Assembly: GCF_019655055.1 (NCBI RefSeq)
Contig: NZ_BPFA01000002.1
Coordinates: 62,001-126,000 of the forward strand
Length of the DNA stretch: 64,000 nt
Direction: 5' to 3'
Source: Shewanella sp. MBTL60-112-B2
GTDB lineage: Bacteria > Pseudomonadota > Gammaproteobacteria > Enterobacterales > Shewanellaceae
The translations under genes were made by a program, and so were the position numbers. The notes beneath the pieces were generated by a model. That model did no database searches. It saw only the letters and a list, made by a program, of their open reading frames with translations, and was not told where the DNA came from. Within the stretch, counting starts at the first letter, position 1. Each line of letters opens with the position of its first letter. Shown here piece after piece: positions 63,395 to 64,000 of the stretch.

Positions 63395-64000
63395 TTATCG
63401 TGTTCCGTAAACCACAATAGTTTTGCCGTGTGCTTGGATAAGGTTTTGTTCTTCAAGCATTTTCAAGATACGACCTACAGTCTCACGAGAACAGCCAACA
63501 ATCTGGCCAATCTCTTGACGAGTGATCTTGATCTGCATGCCATCTGGATGCGTCATTGCATCTGGCTGCTTTGCAAGGTGAAGCAATGTTTGTGCAATTC
63601 TTCCAGCAACGTCAAGGAAAGCAAGATCGCCTACTTTCTGGCTTGTGCTGTGTAGACGGTAAGCCATCTGTGATGAAAGCTTCATCAAGATTTCTGGGTT
63701 AACCTGGATTAACTGCTTGAACTTCTTGTAAGAGATTTCAGCAATTTCACAAGCTTGCTTAGCGCGAACCCATGCAGTACGTTCTGCTTGCTCTTCAAAT
63801 AAACCTAGCTCACCGATAAAGTCGCCTTGGTTAAGGTAAGAAAGAATCATCTCTTTACCTTCTTCGTCTTTAATCAAGACAGCAACAGAACCTTTTACTA
63901 TGTAGTAAAGCGTATCTGAATCTTCACCAGCGTGGATCAAAGTACTTTTGGCTGGATATTTATGAATGTGACAGTGTGATAAAAACCATTCCAAAGTTGG
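63395..64000 (-). CDS. crp: cAMP receptor protein CRP (5' end beyond window)
   Basis: The frame runs open to the right edge, beginning [16 protein letters not shown] as in E. coli CRP after its first residues, so only about nine residues are missing; the TTG at 63994 is not the start. The cAMP-binding domain (GELGLFEE, the Arg after it) and the helix-turn-helix ([19 protein letters not shown]) are nearly identical to E. coli. In Shewanella CRP drives anaerobic respiration genes. Confidence 0.97.
   Translation of the reverse strand, partial: PTLEWFLSHCHIHKYPAKSTLIHAGEDSDTLYYIVKGSVAVLIKDEEGKEMILSYLNQGDFIGELGLFEEQAERTAWVRAKQACEIAEISYKKFKQLIQVNPEILMKLSSQMAYRLHSTSQKVGDLAFLDVAGRIAQTLLHLAKQPDAMTHPDGMQIKITRQEIGQIVGCSRETVGRILKMLEEQNLIQAHGKTIVVYGTR

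Overview
The window reads as chromosome of a marine gammaproteobacterium of the genus Shewanella or a close relative. The evidence is a secreted flavin reductase of the urocanate-reductase type next to an outer-membrane decaheme cytochrome of the MtrC/OmcA type, very E. coli-like Hfq, ParE/ParC and CRP proteins, and several Escherichia/Shewanella gene orders (tolC<>nudF-yqiB-cpdA-yqiA-parE; psd/mscM/rsgA/orn/tRNA-Gly; nnr-tsaE-amiB-mutL-miaA-hfq-hflX-hflK-hflC; petABC-sspAB). Most of the window is housekeeping DNA. I saw no prophage, CRISPR array or complete insertion sequence.

Layout. 1-9005: tail of a sensor kinase; an exported member of the histidine/phenylalanine ammonia-lyase superfamily whose MIO-forming Ala-Ser-Gly is destroyed; a lipoprotein flavin reductase carrying the urocanate-reductase pocket residues; a decaheme lipoprotein; two overlapping LysR regulators. 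9229-14272: dusA, a small PspC-domain operon behind a sigma54-like promoter, an enoyl-CoA hydratase-family gene, a copper chaperone with a natural His6 tail, a DUF2333 protein and a beta-barrel protein. 14408-23966: tolC and the divergent nudF-to-parC cluster, with a secreted beta-propeller gene between parE and parC. 24038-32773: bfd, a 2-hydroxyacid dehydrogenase, and psd-eamA-mscM-glycerophosphodiesterase plus rsgA. 32886-35234: orn and a tRNA-Gly(GCC) array in which intact genes alternate with loop-expanded tRNA-like copies, followed by decayed copies and a (CCAAA)15 repeat. 35235-45821: the nnr-to-hflC supercluster. 45822-50365: an unexplained 840-base spacer, petABC and sspAB. 50592-60799: pabA with two decayed copies of its own 3' end, an S9 peptidase, an HDOD protein, astC-astA-astD and a DUF1338 protein. 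60871-64000: a PepSY/response-regulator/kinase operon and most of crp.

The strongest candidate for an undescribed system is the pair at 582-4212. MIO-less members of the ammonia-lyase fold are known: ergothionase releases trimethylamine from ergothioneine and needs no MIO because trimethylamine is already a good leaving group. An exported MIO-less lyase beside an exported urocanate-type reductase suggests a periplasmic respiratory pathway: a trimethylated histidine betaine (ergothioneine or hercynine) is split to trimethylamine and (thio)urocanate, and the acrylate is then reduced as terminal electron acceptor. A CRP-like palindrome lies upstream, and both CRP and the cAMP phosphodiesterase CpdA are encoded in this window. 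The substrate assignment is inference. The second notable item is the tRNA-Gly / expanded tRNA-like tandem array.
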